A stretch of 6,188 nt of DNA from Desulfobacterales bacterium (GCA_029938515.1 JAOZUU010000179.1:1-6188); one strand, 5' to 3'. Positions 1 to 6,029 are shown, numbered from the stretch's first letter. Translations and numbers: made by a program. The notes: generated by a model from the letters alone, not told the origin.

Positions 1-94
1 TAACGGTGGTTCTTTGATTTTTTACGAAATATTGCATAGTGGTTGCCATCATTCACAATCAATTTAAGTCGGTAAGCAAATGTCTTTCGTAAGT

Positions 95-100
95 TATACT
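95..100 (+). promoter_or_regulatory. candidate -10 box upstream of the first PIN gene
   Basis: TATACT matches the sigma70 -10 consensus at five of six positions and lies 35 bp before the PIN-domain gene. No good -35 hexamer sits 16-18 bp upstream, so this is either a weak or activated promoter or chance in AT-rich DNA. Two direct copies of GTAAG (72-76 and 89-93) lie just upstream, 17 bp apart. The rest of 1-135 shows no gene I can support; only a 22-codon open stretch in frame 2 enters from the left edge and stops at 67. Confidence 0.3.
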
Positions 101-135
101 GAAATATATGAATAGAAATAAGGGCAACCGCTATA

Positions 136-555
136 ATGCAGCGAAAAATCATCATTGACACCAGCGTTTACATCGACCTGTTTAACAAAGGACATTATAA
201 AGAGATCATCAATCCCTTTCAGCACGTCACCTACCTGGCTTATCCGGTACTCCATGAATTGTGGATGGGCTTGAAAGATCGCCGGGAAATACGGCTGATT
301 ACGGCTTGGCGAGATCGTTTTATCCAACTGAATCGTTTAATTACCCCAACGGTGGCCACACTAGTGCTGATTGGGGAGGCATGTCTTCGGCTCAAAATGG
401 AAGGTAAGCTTGATCCATCACATCCAAAACATTACAACGACGTGACCATTTCTGCAACAGCTCACCAAGTCGGAGCAACCATCATCACAAAAGACGAAAA
501 AGATTTCCAAACCATCCGATCTTTTATTGATTTTGACTTTGAAGGAGTATGCTAA
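136..555 (+). CDS. PIN-domain ribonuclease, VapC-like toxin (no visible antitoxin)
   Basis: This is a 139-residue protein of the PIN nuclease fold; family members usually act as Mg-dependent endoribonucleases in type II toxin-antitoxin pairs. The acidic residues expected for metal binding are present in order: Asp8 in IDTSVYID, Glu41 in LHELWMG, Asp102 in HYNDVTISATA, and Asp120/Asp123 in IITKDEKDF. The length is typical of VapC. The ATG is the natural start, since the catalytic strand begins at residue 4; a weak AAGGGC lies about 10 bases upstream. The stop codon TAA is immediately followed by the ATG of the thiolase gene, whose Shine-Dalgarno (AAGGAG, 542-547) lies inside this reading frame, so the two are probably co-transcribed. 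VapC genes normally follow a small antitoxin gene, but the 135 bp upstream hold no reading frame long enough for one. The gene could be a solitary PIN protein, a remnant pair, or part of a pair whose partner lies elsewhere. The family assignment is firm; the toxin role is inferred. Confidence 0.85.
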   Translation: MQRKIIIDTSVYIDLFNKGHYKEIINPFQHVTYLAYPVLHELWMGLKDRREIRLITAWRDRFIQLNRLITPTVATLVLIGEACLRLKMEGKLDPSHPKHYNDVTISATAHQVGATIITKDEKDFQTIRSFIDFDFEGVC

Positions 556-1761
556 ATGAAATCCAATAATGACCCCGTTATTGTCGCTATGGGCCGAAGT
601 GCCATTGGTGATTTTGGAGGTGCTTTGAAAAATTTACGCGCACATCAATTGGGTGCCCAAATGATTCGAGGCGTCTTGGCCAAAGTCCCTGAACTGGATC
701 CGGGGCTGCTTGATGATGTGATTCTGGGGGACTGCATGCAGTGTCCGGATGAAGCCACAACGGCACGCACCACGGCCCTGGCTGCGGGGATTCCCGACCA
801 TGTGCCGGCCGTCACGATCCAGCGCCAATGCGCCAGCGCCATGGAGGCCCTGGCCCAGGCGAGTAACCGTATCCTGCTGGGAGATGCGGATTTAATCATT
901 GCCGGCGGTGTGGAGTGCATGTCCAATGCCTTCTACTGTCTGCCCACCGCGCGCTGGGGCGCTCGTTTAAAGCATGGCGTGATGATGGATTCCATGTGGG
1001 AAATGCTTCATTCCGGTTCCACCGTCCTGGATCCGCCCGGCTATATCATGGGACAGACTGCTGAAAACCTGGCACAAAAATACAAGATTTCACGGGAAGA
1101 ACAAGACATCGTGGCCTTGCGCAGTCATAACAATGCCGAGGCAGCGATTGATCAGGATAAATTTAAAAAAGAAACTATTCCGATCACAATCCCCAAGCCC
1201 AAGGGAGACCCGCTTATTTTTGATACCGATGAGCATGTCCGCCGGGGATTGACCATGGATGATCTCTCTCGCCTGACACCGGCTTTTGCCAAAAACGGTA
1301 CGGTCACCGTCGGCAATGCTTCGGGGATCAATGACGGCACCGCCATCTGCCTGCTGGCCGCCAGGGCCAAGGCCCGCGAGTTGGGCTTGCCCATACTGGC
1401 CAGGATCAAAGCCCATGCGGTTTCCGGTTGTGATCCCCGCCTGATGGGTATCGGACCGGTTCCGGCCACCCGTAAGCTTTTCGAAAAAACCGGGATAAAT
1501 ATGGCCGACATCGAGCTTGTCGAACTGAACGAAGCCTTTGCCGCCCAGTACATTGCCTGTGAAAAAGAGCTGGACCTTAACCGGGAAATCACCAATGTGA
1601 ATGGTTCCGGTGTCGGTCTCGGTCATCCCGTGGGTTGTACCGGCGCGCGCATCGTCATTACCCTTTTAAATGAGATGAAACGGCGCGATTTAACATTGGG
1701 GCTGGCAACCCTCTGTGTAGGCGGCGGCATGGGCATGTCGATGCTGATTGAAAATGAATAA
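556..1761 (+). CDS. thiolase (acetyl-CoA C-acyltransferase family)
   Basis: A complete 401-residue cytoplasmic thiolase, the normal family length. The enzyme either condenses two acyl-CoAs by Claisen chemistry or cleaves 3-ketoacyl-CoA with CoA. The nucleophilic cysteine is Cys92 in IQRQCASAMEA. Other family blocks follow: IAGGVECMSN (115-124), MGQTAENLAQKYKISREEQD (165-184), NASGINDG (254-261), NEAFA (325-329), the catalytic His357 in GLGHPVGCTGAR, and the second catalytic cysteine Cys387 in CVGGGMG. All catalytic residues are therefore intact. The start is supported by AAGGAG at 542-547 with 8-base spacing. It directly follows the PIN gene with no gap and faces a vapBC module convergently. 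No dehydrogenase, hydratase or CoA-transferase is next to it, so the sequence does not show whether it serves beta-oxidation, ketone or polyhydroxyalkanoate metabolism, or breakdown of aromatics. Substrate chain length cannot be read from the sequence. Confidence 0.95.
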   Translation: MKSNNDPVIVAMGRSAIGDFGGALKNLRAHQLGAQMIRGVLAKVPELDPGLLDDVILGDCMQCPDEATTARTTALAAGIPDHVPAVTIQRQCASAMEALAQASNRILLGDADLIIAGGVECMSNAFYCLPTARWGARLKHGVMMDSMWEMLHSGSTVLDPPGYIMGQTAENLAQKYKISREEQDIVALRSHNNAEAAIDQDKFKKETIPITIPKPKGDPLIFDTDEHVRRGLTMDDLSRLTPAFAKNGTVTVGNASGINDGTAICLLAARAKARELGLPILARIKAHAVSGCDPRLMGIGPVPATRKLFEKTGINMADIELVELNEAFAAQYIACEKELDLNREITNVNGSGVGLGHPVGCTGARIVITLLNEMKRRDLTLGLATLCVGGGMGMSMLIENE

Positions 1762-1786
1762 AAAATATTTTTTGCCGGGACCCTTA

Positions 1787-2185
1787 CTATCCAATCAACT
1801 CGAAAAGGGGGGAATTTGATGCCTTCCTGTCGAAGGTGAGGACAACGTCACATCCTGAATGCATTGCCGAATGGGCGATTAATAGATCCGGGAGGTCGGT
1901 TTTGCTTTCACGGGCTGAAGAAACAAAACCCTGAATGGCGGATTGGGCTTCAAACTTCAATATCGGCATCAATAAGAGTTCATCTATAGCGTCGAGGATT
2001 TCCGTCTTTTGTATCTCATATACGGATTCCAGAACCCAAAGCGTCTCGAGGACAACGATCAGGGGGACCCAAAACTGATTCTTGTCTGCCTCGGCCTGTT
2101 TGAAAATTCGGTAAATCGCTTTGGATTGGACCTCATCGTCTTTTACCAGAAATCGAACCAGTATATTCGTGTCTAAGGCCTTCAT
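1787..2185 (-). CDS. vapC: VapC-type PIN-domain toxin
   Basis: A 132-residue PIN-domain ribonuclease, the toxin of a type II toxin-antitoxin pair. Candidate metal ligands are Asp5 in ALDTNILVRFL, Glu47 in VVLETLWVLE, Asp100 (with Asp97) in TDLPDLLIAHSA, and Asp119 in VVLTFDRKA, matching the four-acid PIN pattern. I chose the ATG at 2185-2183 because it overlaps the antitoxin stop as ATGA, the classic translational coupling arrangement. A GTG at 2197 would add only four residues (MQFS) before the conserved strand. A GAAG lies about 11 bases before the ATG. The toxin depends on the upstream antitoxin gene for its promoter. Its 3' end faces the thiolase gene with a 25-bp gap. It shares little with the other PIN protein in the window beyond the active-site motifs, so the two do not look like a recent duplication. 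The RNA target is unknown. Confidence 0.9.
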   Translation of the reverse strand: MKALDTNILVRFLVKDDEVQSKAIYRIFKQAEADKNQFWVPLIVVLETLWVLESVYEIQKTEILDAIDELLLMPILKFEAQSAIQGFVSSARESKTDLPDLLIAHSAMHSGCDVVLTFDRKASNSPLFELIG

Positions 2186-2430
2186 TGAGAATTGCACTTC
2201 AATTTTTTAGCGATCGCCGCATCCATCTTCTCAGTCGATACCGCCTCTATGCCTGGCTTGTGCAATCTGCCGAAGACATCGTCGACTTTCTTGGATATGG
2301 GTCGGAGAAGCGCTTCTCCGTTTTTCGTAACGACGAATTCGATCTTATCGCCCCTTCCCAGTCTTAGGGAATCCCGCACCGCCTTGGGAATCGTGACCTG
2401 CCCTTTGGTTGTGATGGTTGCCAGGGCCAT
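2182..2430 (-). CDS. vapB: AbrB/SpoVT-fold antitoxin of the VapBC pair
   Basis: An 82-residue protein whose first ~48 residues form an AbrB/SpoVT (swapped-hairpin) DNA-binding domain. The hallmark TTKGQVTIPKAVRDSLRLGRGDKIEFVV spans about residues 7-34. The C-terminal part (about 50-82, ending AAIAKKLKCNSQ) is the segment that in this family wraps the toxin and blocks its active site. The start is supported by AAGGAG (complement of 2439-2444) with 8-base spacing. The gene's stop overlaps the toxin ATG by 4 bp. Antitoxins of this type usually bind their own promoter together with the toxin. Two inverted repeats over the candidate -10 box just upstream fit that role. The module appears intact, with no truncation or frameshift. 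Confidence 0.92.
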   Translation of the reverse strand: MALATITTKGQVTIPKAVRDSLRLGRGDKIEFVVTKNGEALLRPISKKVDDVFGRLHKPGIEAVSTEKMDAAIAKKLKCNSQ

Positions 2431-2458
2431 GCAATATTCTCCTTACATAAATTGATAT

Positions 2459-2485
2459 CTTACTTTAGGGTAAGGCGGATTTACC
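2459..2485. promoter_or_regulatory. overlapping inverted repeats, likely VapBC operator
   Basis: Two palindromes share a half-site. CTTAC (2459-2463) and GTAAG (2470-2474) are separated by 6 bases; GGTAA (2469-2473) and TTACC (2481-2485) are separated by 7. The first covers the -10 hexamer and the second lies in the -10/-35 spacer, where a bound repressor would block RNA polymerase. Conditional cooperativity by toxin:antitoxin ratio is the usual mode in this family; its use here is inferred. Confidence 0.55.
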
Positions 2486-2495
2486 TGCCTGTCAA
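2467..2495 (-). promoter_or_regulatory. sigma70-like promoter of vapBC
   Basis: On the minus strand a perfect TTGACA (complement of 2490-2495) is followed after exactly 17 bases by TACCCT (complement of 2467-2472), which matches the -10 consensus at its first, second and last positions. This puts transcription start near 2460, about 30 bases before the antitoxin ATG. It is the best promoter-shaped sequence in the window, judged by eye. Confidence 0.6.
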
Positions 2496-2560
2496 GCCGA
2501 TTATGAGGTTAAGTCTTTATTCGAATACCAAACTTAGGCCCCCGGAAAAAGGATAAAGAT

Positions 2561-3619
2561 TTAAATCAATCCCCGATCCTTGGCCAAATTCAGGTAAGTG
2601 GCCACCGTATTGCGCGGGGGGACATAGTGCTTGGCCGGGTCTGTTTCGCGTAACGTCATGGCATCAAAATCGCAGGTAGGCACACACAGACCACAGCCGA
2701 TACACCGGTCCGGATCGACATAGGCGGTATCATCCACGGTGATGGCATCCATCTGGCATCTTTCCGTACAGACTTCGCAGGCGGTACAGAGATCTTCGTC
2801 CACTATGGCTACCCAGTTGGTGGACACCGCCTTGGCCGGCTGATCCAACATCTTGAGGTTCTTCAGGATCTGACAACAACAACCGCAACACAGGCAAATA
2901 TTGGACGGTTTCCGGGAATTGCCCGGCTGCAGGACCAACCCGGCCTCCAACCCCTGGTTTAAAATGTCACGGGCTTCATCCTGGGTGATGGTGCGCCCCA
3001 ATTTATTTTCCTCGTAATAATAAGCGCTGGCACCGAAAATCAGGCAGGCTTCCATGGGCTTGCCGCACCCTTCACCGATCAATTCATGTTCCTTGCGGCA
3101 GATGCAGGGCGCCACCACAATTTTCGATTGCCCGTTGATAATCTCTTCGGCTTGCTCGTAAGGCATCACCTTCATATCCGCAGATACACTTTTGGATACC
3201 GGCACGACTCGCAGCTGCTTGGTGGGATGTTTTACCCATGATTTTTTCATCAGGTGGGGAATGTATTCGTTCATGTCCCGGACCAGGTCTTCGGACAGAT
3301 CATTAACGTGAAACTCCCAGATGCCGATCACGAATTGGGCCGCGTTGTACTTGGTTTGACCACCCTTAGTTGAACGGAAGATCAGTCCTTTTTTGGCCAT
3401 CTTTTCGAGTACCGGTGCCAGCTCATCGACATTCTGACCGAGTCTTTCGGCAATAACCGCCGGTGCTTCCGCCAGCATGCTAAGACCCAAAGCGATAGCG
3501 GTTTCTTCTTCTGAAAACAAACGTTTAAGTATACGCAGTTCCACACCTGTTTCAGTAGCGGGAAATCCTGCCGGCAGGTGATCCAGATGGTGGGCCAGCT
3601 TTTGATAGATGTCGGTCAT
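2561..3619 (-). CDS. cysteine-rich 4Fe-4S protein with C-terminal 2x[4Fe-4S] ferredoxin domain
   Basis: A 352-residue cytoplasmic iron-sulfur protein with 18 cysteines. Residues ~25-105 are helical and resemble a winged-helix segment (EEETAIALGLSMLAEAPAVIAERLG, then LEKMAKKGLIFRS). Next come a CxC-x10-C-x6-C group (Cys172, 174, 185, 192, beginning PCICRKE), a dense CLCCGCCC cluster (Cys242-249), and two ferredoxin motifs CxxCxxCxxxC (Cys278-288 and Cys306-316). The ferredoxin half should hold two [4Fe-4S] clusters and carry electrons; the first two groups may hold another cluster or a metal. Related proteins are, to my knowledge, common in anaerobic Desulfobacterota but without a firm assigned function. 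I chose the ATG at 3619 because AAAGGAG sits 6 bases before it; a start at 3682 would add 21 residues without a comparable site. No oxidoreductase partner lies next to it. Whether the N-terminus binds DNA is unknown. Confidence 0.85.
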   Translation of the reverse strand: MTDIYQKLAHHLDHLPAGFPATETGVELRILKRLFSEEETAIALGLSMLAEAPAVIAERLGQNVDELAPVLEKMAKKGLIFRSTKGGQTKYNAAQFVIGIWEFHVNDLSEDLVRDMNEYIPHLMKKSWVKHPTKQLRVVPVSKSVSADMKVMPYEQAEEIINGQSKIVVAPCICRKEHELIGEGCGKPMEACLIFGASAYYYEENKLGRTITQDEARDILNQGLEAGLVLQPGNSRKPSNICLCCGCCCQILKNLKMLDQPAKAVSTNWVAIVDEDLCTACEVCTERCQMDAITVDDTAYVDPDRCIGCGLCVPTCDFDAMTLRETDPAKHYVPPRNTVATYLNLAKDRGLI

Positions 3620-3625
3620 ATGTGA

Positions 3626-3632
3626 CTCCTTT
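3626..3632 (-). promoter_or_regulatory. ribosome binding site fixing the start of the Fe-S protein
   Basis: AAAGGAG on the minus strand lies 6 bases before the ATG at 3619-3617. It decides the start in favour of the 352-residue form beginning MTDIYQKLAHH, which also places the conserved region close to the N-terminus. Confidence 0.8.
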
Positions 3633-3650
3633 CGTAAACATTTCGAAAAT

Positions 3651-3727
3651 ATGTGAGATTTTAATGACCCGTTCAATAGCATTAATCAGTATATTTGCAA
3701 GACAATTTCTCAACTGAAATCTCACAT
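3651..3727. repeat. 11-bp perfect inverted repeat upstream of the Fe-S gene
   Basis: ATGTGAGATTT at 3651-3661 is matched by its exact reverse complement AAATCTCACAT at 3717-3727, with 55 bases between. The near arm is about 30 bp before the Fe-S gene start and the pair brackets where its promoter should be. The spacing suits two operator half-sites or a DNA loop better than an RNA terminator. The far arm also overlaps the CACAT-N7-ATGTG palindrome at 3723-3739. Confidence 0.5.
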
Positions 3728-3862
3728 GCGATCAATGTGTAACAGCCAGGAATTTCTCCATCGCCGATTGAACGAGAAATTGGTTAATCGTTGCGCCCAT
3801 AAGATCAGCCGCCTGTATCCGCATATGGTAAACAGGATCGGGGAATCGCGCGGAATTATGAT

Positions 3863-3915
3863 GTTATTTTACGTTATTTATGGTTGATATTAAGAATATA
3901 ACGTTAAGCATAAAT
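3863..3915. promoter_or_regulatory. operator-like repeat cluster upstream of the oxyanion regulator
   Basis: Several nested repeats occupy 53 bp. GTTATTT occurs twice at a 10-bp step (3863-3869, 3873-3879), one helical turn. ACGTTAT (3871-3877) is mirrored by ATAACGT (3898-3904) across 20 bases. ATTTATG (3876-3882) is mirrored by CATAAAT (3909-3915) across 26 bases. The CGTTAT/ATAACG halves resemble, from memory, those of bacterial molybdate operators of the ModE type, but the spacing is wider. The cluster ends 6 bp before a TTGACA, a position fitting an activator or repressor site for the downstream operon. Confidence 0.45.
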
Positions 3916-3921
3916 GGCTGA

Positions 3922-3950
3922 TTGACAAATACTTACTTATATGCTTGATA
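3922..3950 (+). promoter_or_regulatory. candidate promoter of the regulator-wtpA operon
   Basis: A perfect TTGACA at 3922-3927 is followed after 17 bases by TTGATA (3945-3950), preceded by an extended -10 TG (3942-3943). The -10 hexamer is poor, matching only two consensus positions, so the promoter may need an activator. Transcription would begin near 3957, leaving a leader of about 95 bases. Confidence 0.35.
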
Positions 3951-3956
3951 CGTACA

Positions 3957-3978
3957 GGCTTTCTTTCCAGGAGAAGCC
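3957..3978 (+). other. possible 5' leader hairpin
   Basis: GGCTT (3957-3961) pairs with AAGCC (3974-3978), with a few further weak pairs inside. If the promoter above is right, the hairpin sits at the very 5' end of the mRNA and could stabilise it. I could not match it to the molybdenum/tungsten cofactor riboswitch by eye. Confidence 0.25.
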
Positions 3979-4053
3979 CCCAAGCAAAAGACAGGCATTA
4001 ACAAAAAGCACTTTTTATTATGAGAATCGGAAATTTTCAAGGGAGGTGGTCCA

Positions 4054-5001
4054 ATGGCGGAAGAAAAAACCCTGCTTAATACCCGAGACGTCGCAAAATT
4101 TTTAAATATCAATGAAAAAATGGTTTATACCCTGGTCTCCGAGAAGGGACTTCCTGCAAGTAAAGTTACAGGAAAATGGCTCTTTCCGCGCTATCTGGTT
4201 GAACAGTGGCTTGAGAACCAGACCATAAATCATCCTAAAACCATGCCCCCCTTGCCACCGTATCATGGCTTGCTGATAATAAGCGGAAGCAACGATATAC
4301 TTTTGGACAGGACCATTTCTCTTTTTAACAGCCTTAATTCCGATCATCTGGCTGTTTTTGGGAACATCGGCAGCGTGGGAGGACTAAAAGCCCTGGGCCG
4401 TGATCTTTGCCATGTGGCATCCAGCCATCTTTTGCAGGATGACGAAGAGGAATATAACTTTGATTTTGTCACTAGGGAAATTGGGGGCGAAACACCCGTG
4501 CTGGTAAACTTTTGCCGGAGAGAACAGGGTTTTCTTGTGGCCAAAGGAAACCCCAGGTCGATTTCAACAGTTTCCGATCTTGGTAAACCGAAAATAAAAA
4601 TTGCAAATCGGCCAGAGGGTACCGGTACACGGTTGCTCCTTGACCGGGAATTTGAAAAGGCCGATCTCGTCGGCACACAGATTGAGGGTTACCGGCAGGA
4701 ATTCAGAAGCCATCTGGATGTGGCCTTGGAAGTCCTTTCAGGACGTGCTGACGCCGCACCTGCCATCAGGCCTGTGGCAGGATTGTTGGATCTCGATTTT
4801 GTTCCCCTTCGCTGGGAGAGATATGACCTTCTTGTTTCAAAGAAGCATTTTTTTGAACAGGGAGTACAGCTTTTTTTAGGCCTTCTTCACGAACCCGAAT
4901 TCCGGGATATAGCCCGGAACCTGGATGGCTATGACTTGAGTTTATGCGGTAAAATGGTTTTTCCAAAACAAACAAAAATAGAGAAGGATAAAAAGGAGTA
5001 G
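4054..5001 (+). CDS. HTH/PBP-like one-component regulator, probably tungstate/molybdate-responsive
   Basis: A 315-residue cytoplasmic protein without a signal peptide. Residues ~5-57 form an excisionase-type helix-turn-helix (LLNTRDVAKFLNINEKMVYTLV, then VTGKWLFPRYLVEQWL). Residues ~70-300 form a periplasmic-binding-protein-like ligand domain of the type found fused to such HTHs. Its family blocks are SGSNDILLD (77-85), GSVGGLKAL (106-114), HLLQDDEEEYN (125-135), VNFCRREQGFLVAKGNP (151-167), NRPEGTGTRLLLD (185-197) and the IRPVAGLLDLDFVPLRWERYDL block (238-259). Such fusions are linked by gene neighbourhood to molybdate/tungstate uptake, and here the next gene, 3 bp downstream, is a WtpA-type binding protein. 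The start is supported by GGGAGG at 4041-4046 with 7-base spacing. The protein ends in a lysine-rich tail. The likely role is sensing oxyanion and controlling this operon; whether it activates or represses cannot be told. The ligand is inferred from context. Confidence 0.85.
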   Translation: MAEEKTLLNTRDVAKFLNINEKMVYTLVSEKGLPASKVTGKWLFPRYLVEQWLENQTINHPKTMPPLPPYHGLLIISGSNDILLDRTISLFNSLNSDHLAVFGNIGSVGGLKALGRDLCHVASSHLLQDDEEEYNFDFVTREIGGETPVLVNFCRREQGFLVAKGNPRSISTVSDLGKPKIKIANRPEGTGTRLLLDREFEKADLVGTQIEGYRQEFRSHLDVALEVLSGRADAAPAIRPVAGLLDLDFVPLRWERYDLLVSKKHFFEQGVQLFLGLLHEPEFRDIARNLDGYDLSLCGKMVFPKQTKIEKDKKE

Positions 5002-5004
5002 GCG

Positions 5005-5994
5005 ATGAAAAGATTTAAGATTTTATTCAGGTGGATGCTCGTTATCAGTTTTTTGGTACCAGTGGTTATTTTCCCGTTTTCCGTCGGTGCCGAACCACAG
5101 GGGAAACTGATAATTTTTCATGCCGGAAGTCTCACGGTTCCCTTAGCCAAGATGGAAAAGATTTTTGAGGCAAAATACCCAAAAGTTGATGTGCTTCGTG
5201 AGGGAGGTGGAAGCACAAAAATGGCGCGCATGATTTCAGAGCTAAACAAGCCTGCTGATATAATGGGTTCTGCTGATTATAAAATCATCGATAAAACTCT
5301 TATTCCCAAGCATGCTGATTGGAATGTCCGCTTTGCCACCAACCAGCTTGTTCTTTGCTACACTGATAATAGCCGTTTTGCAAAAGAAGTAAACCCGGAG
5401 AACTGGTACAAGATTTTAGAGCGTAAAGGGGTCATCTGGGGACATTCCGACCCTAACCTGGACCCATGCGGCTACCGCAGTCTCATGGTGCTGCAGCTTG
5501 CGGAGAAATACTATAAGCAACCAGGTCTGTTTGATCGGCTGATTGCCAACCGTCCCAAGAAAAACGTAAGGCCTAAATCCGTGGAACTGGTTTCTTTGCT
5601 GAAAACCGGAAACATGGATTACGCATGGGAATATCTTTCCGTTGCGGTTCAGCACGATCTGAAATTTATCAAGCTTCCTGACAATATCAACCTTGGCAAT
5701 TACAAATATGACGAATTTTATAAGCAGGCAAAAGTTAAAGTAACCGGTAAAAAGCCTGGGACATGGATGACCAGAACAGGAAAATCTTGCACCTATGGCA
5801 TTACATTGCTTAAAAATGCAAAGAACACGGAAGCTGCGGTTGCCTTCCTGGAATTCCTGATGAACCCGGATGGCGGCTTGAAGATCTTAAAAGAGATGGG
5901 ACAGCCTCCTTTTATTCCCTGTCGCGTCGCTTCGGAAAAGGCAAAATCTCAGTTACCGGAATCTTTACGAAACCTGGTTGAAGTGAAAAATTAG
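5005..5994 (+). CDS. wtpA: tungstate/molybdate ABC transporter substrate-binding protein, WtpA/ModA class
   Basis: A 329-residue secreted solute-binding protein that captures tungstate or molybdate outside the cytoplasmic membrane for an ABC importer. Residues 1-29 are a Sec signal peptide: a basic start (MKRFK), a long hydrophobic stretch and a likely cut after SVGA. The mature part shows the WtpA-like pattern: [12 protein letters not shown] (36-47), [15 protein letters not shown] (66-80), ADIMGSADY (84-92), the [14 protein letters not shown] block (146-159), and [24 protein letters not shown] (207-230). Ser42 and Ser70 are probable oxyanion contacts. An Asp in the DPNLDP stretch and Glu209 are candidates for the carboxylate ligands that give the octahedral coordination known in archaeal ModA/WtpA. 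No lipobox cysteine is present, which is unusual for a monoderm and fits a Gram-negative periplasm. AAGGAG (4993-4998) lies 6 bases before the ATG. Tungstate versus molybdate preference cannot be decided here. Confidence 0.9.
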   Translation: MKRFKILFRWMLVISFLVPVVIFPFSVGAEPQGKLIIFHAGSLTVPLAKMEKIFEAKYPKVDVLREGGGSTKMARMISELNKPADIMGSADYKIIDKTLIPKHADWNVRFATNQLVLCYTDNSRFAKEVNPENWYKILERKGVIWGHSDPNLDPCGYRSLMVLQLAEKYYKQPGLFDRLIANRPKKNVRPKSVELVSLLKTGNMDYAWEYLSVAVQHDLKFIKLPDNINLGNYKYDEFYKQAKVKVTGKKPGTWMTRTGKSCTYGITLLKNAKNTEAAVAFLEFLMNPDGGLKILKEMGQPPFIPCRVASEKAKSQLPESLRNLVEVKN

Positions 5995-6029
5995 GGAGTA
6001 AAGTAAAAAGCCATTTTTTCACCACAAAT

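Larger units (their letters stand above)
3620..4053. other. divergent intergenic region, AT-rich and full of inverted repeats
   Basis: This 434-bp gap lies between the minus-strand Fe-S gene and the plus-strand regulator gene. It contains no convincing reading frame or structured RNA gene that I recognise. The side near the Fe-S gene (3650-3790) carries an 11-bp inverted repeat, a CACAT/ATGTG palindrome (3723-3739) and AATTTCTC repeats (3704-3711, and 3751-3758 with its inverse at 3774-3781). The other side (3863-3950) carries the repeat cluster and candidate promoter described separately. It probably holds control regions for both genes. Confidence 0.6.

Noticed and set aside
2..67. Open frame entering from the left edge, 21 residues then TAA
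   Set aside because: Too short to identify, and its sequence has no recognisable motif; it could be the tail of an upstream gene or chance.
80..158. Two tiny frames (ATG at 80, 11 residues; ATG at 108, 16 residues) as a missing antitoxin
   Set aside because: Far shorter than any antitoxin family, without a DNA-binding pattern, and the second overlaps the PIN start.
1090..1626. Long minus-strand open frames inside the thiolase gene
   Set aside because: They lie opposite a gene with all its catalytic motifs and show no domain pattern of their own; they reflect its codon composition.
1760..1773. AAAAAATATTTTTT palindrome after the thiolase stop as a terminator
   Set aside because: It is a perfect palindrome but has no GC stem and no proper loop, so it would be a very weak terminator at best. 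It may still help in this convergent gap.
2185..2197. GTG start at 2197 for the vapC toxin
   Set aside because: It adds four residues before the conserved strand, while the ATG at 2185 gives the usual ATGA overlap with the antitoxin stop.
3957..4053. Molybdenum/tungsten cofactor riboswitch in the regulator leader
   Set aside because: Only a small hairpin (3957-3978) and an A/T hairpin (4003-4016) are visible; the multi-stem conserved core of that riboswitch is not apparent. A covariance-model search would settle it.
4102..4975. Minus-strand and shifted frames within the regulator gene
   Set aside because: They overlap a frame with clear HTH and ligand-domain motifs and have no recognisable domain or ribosome site.
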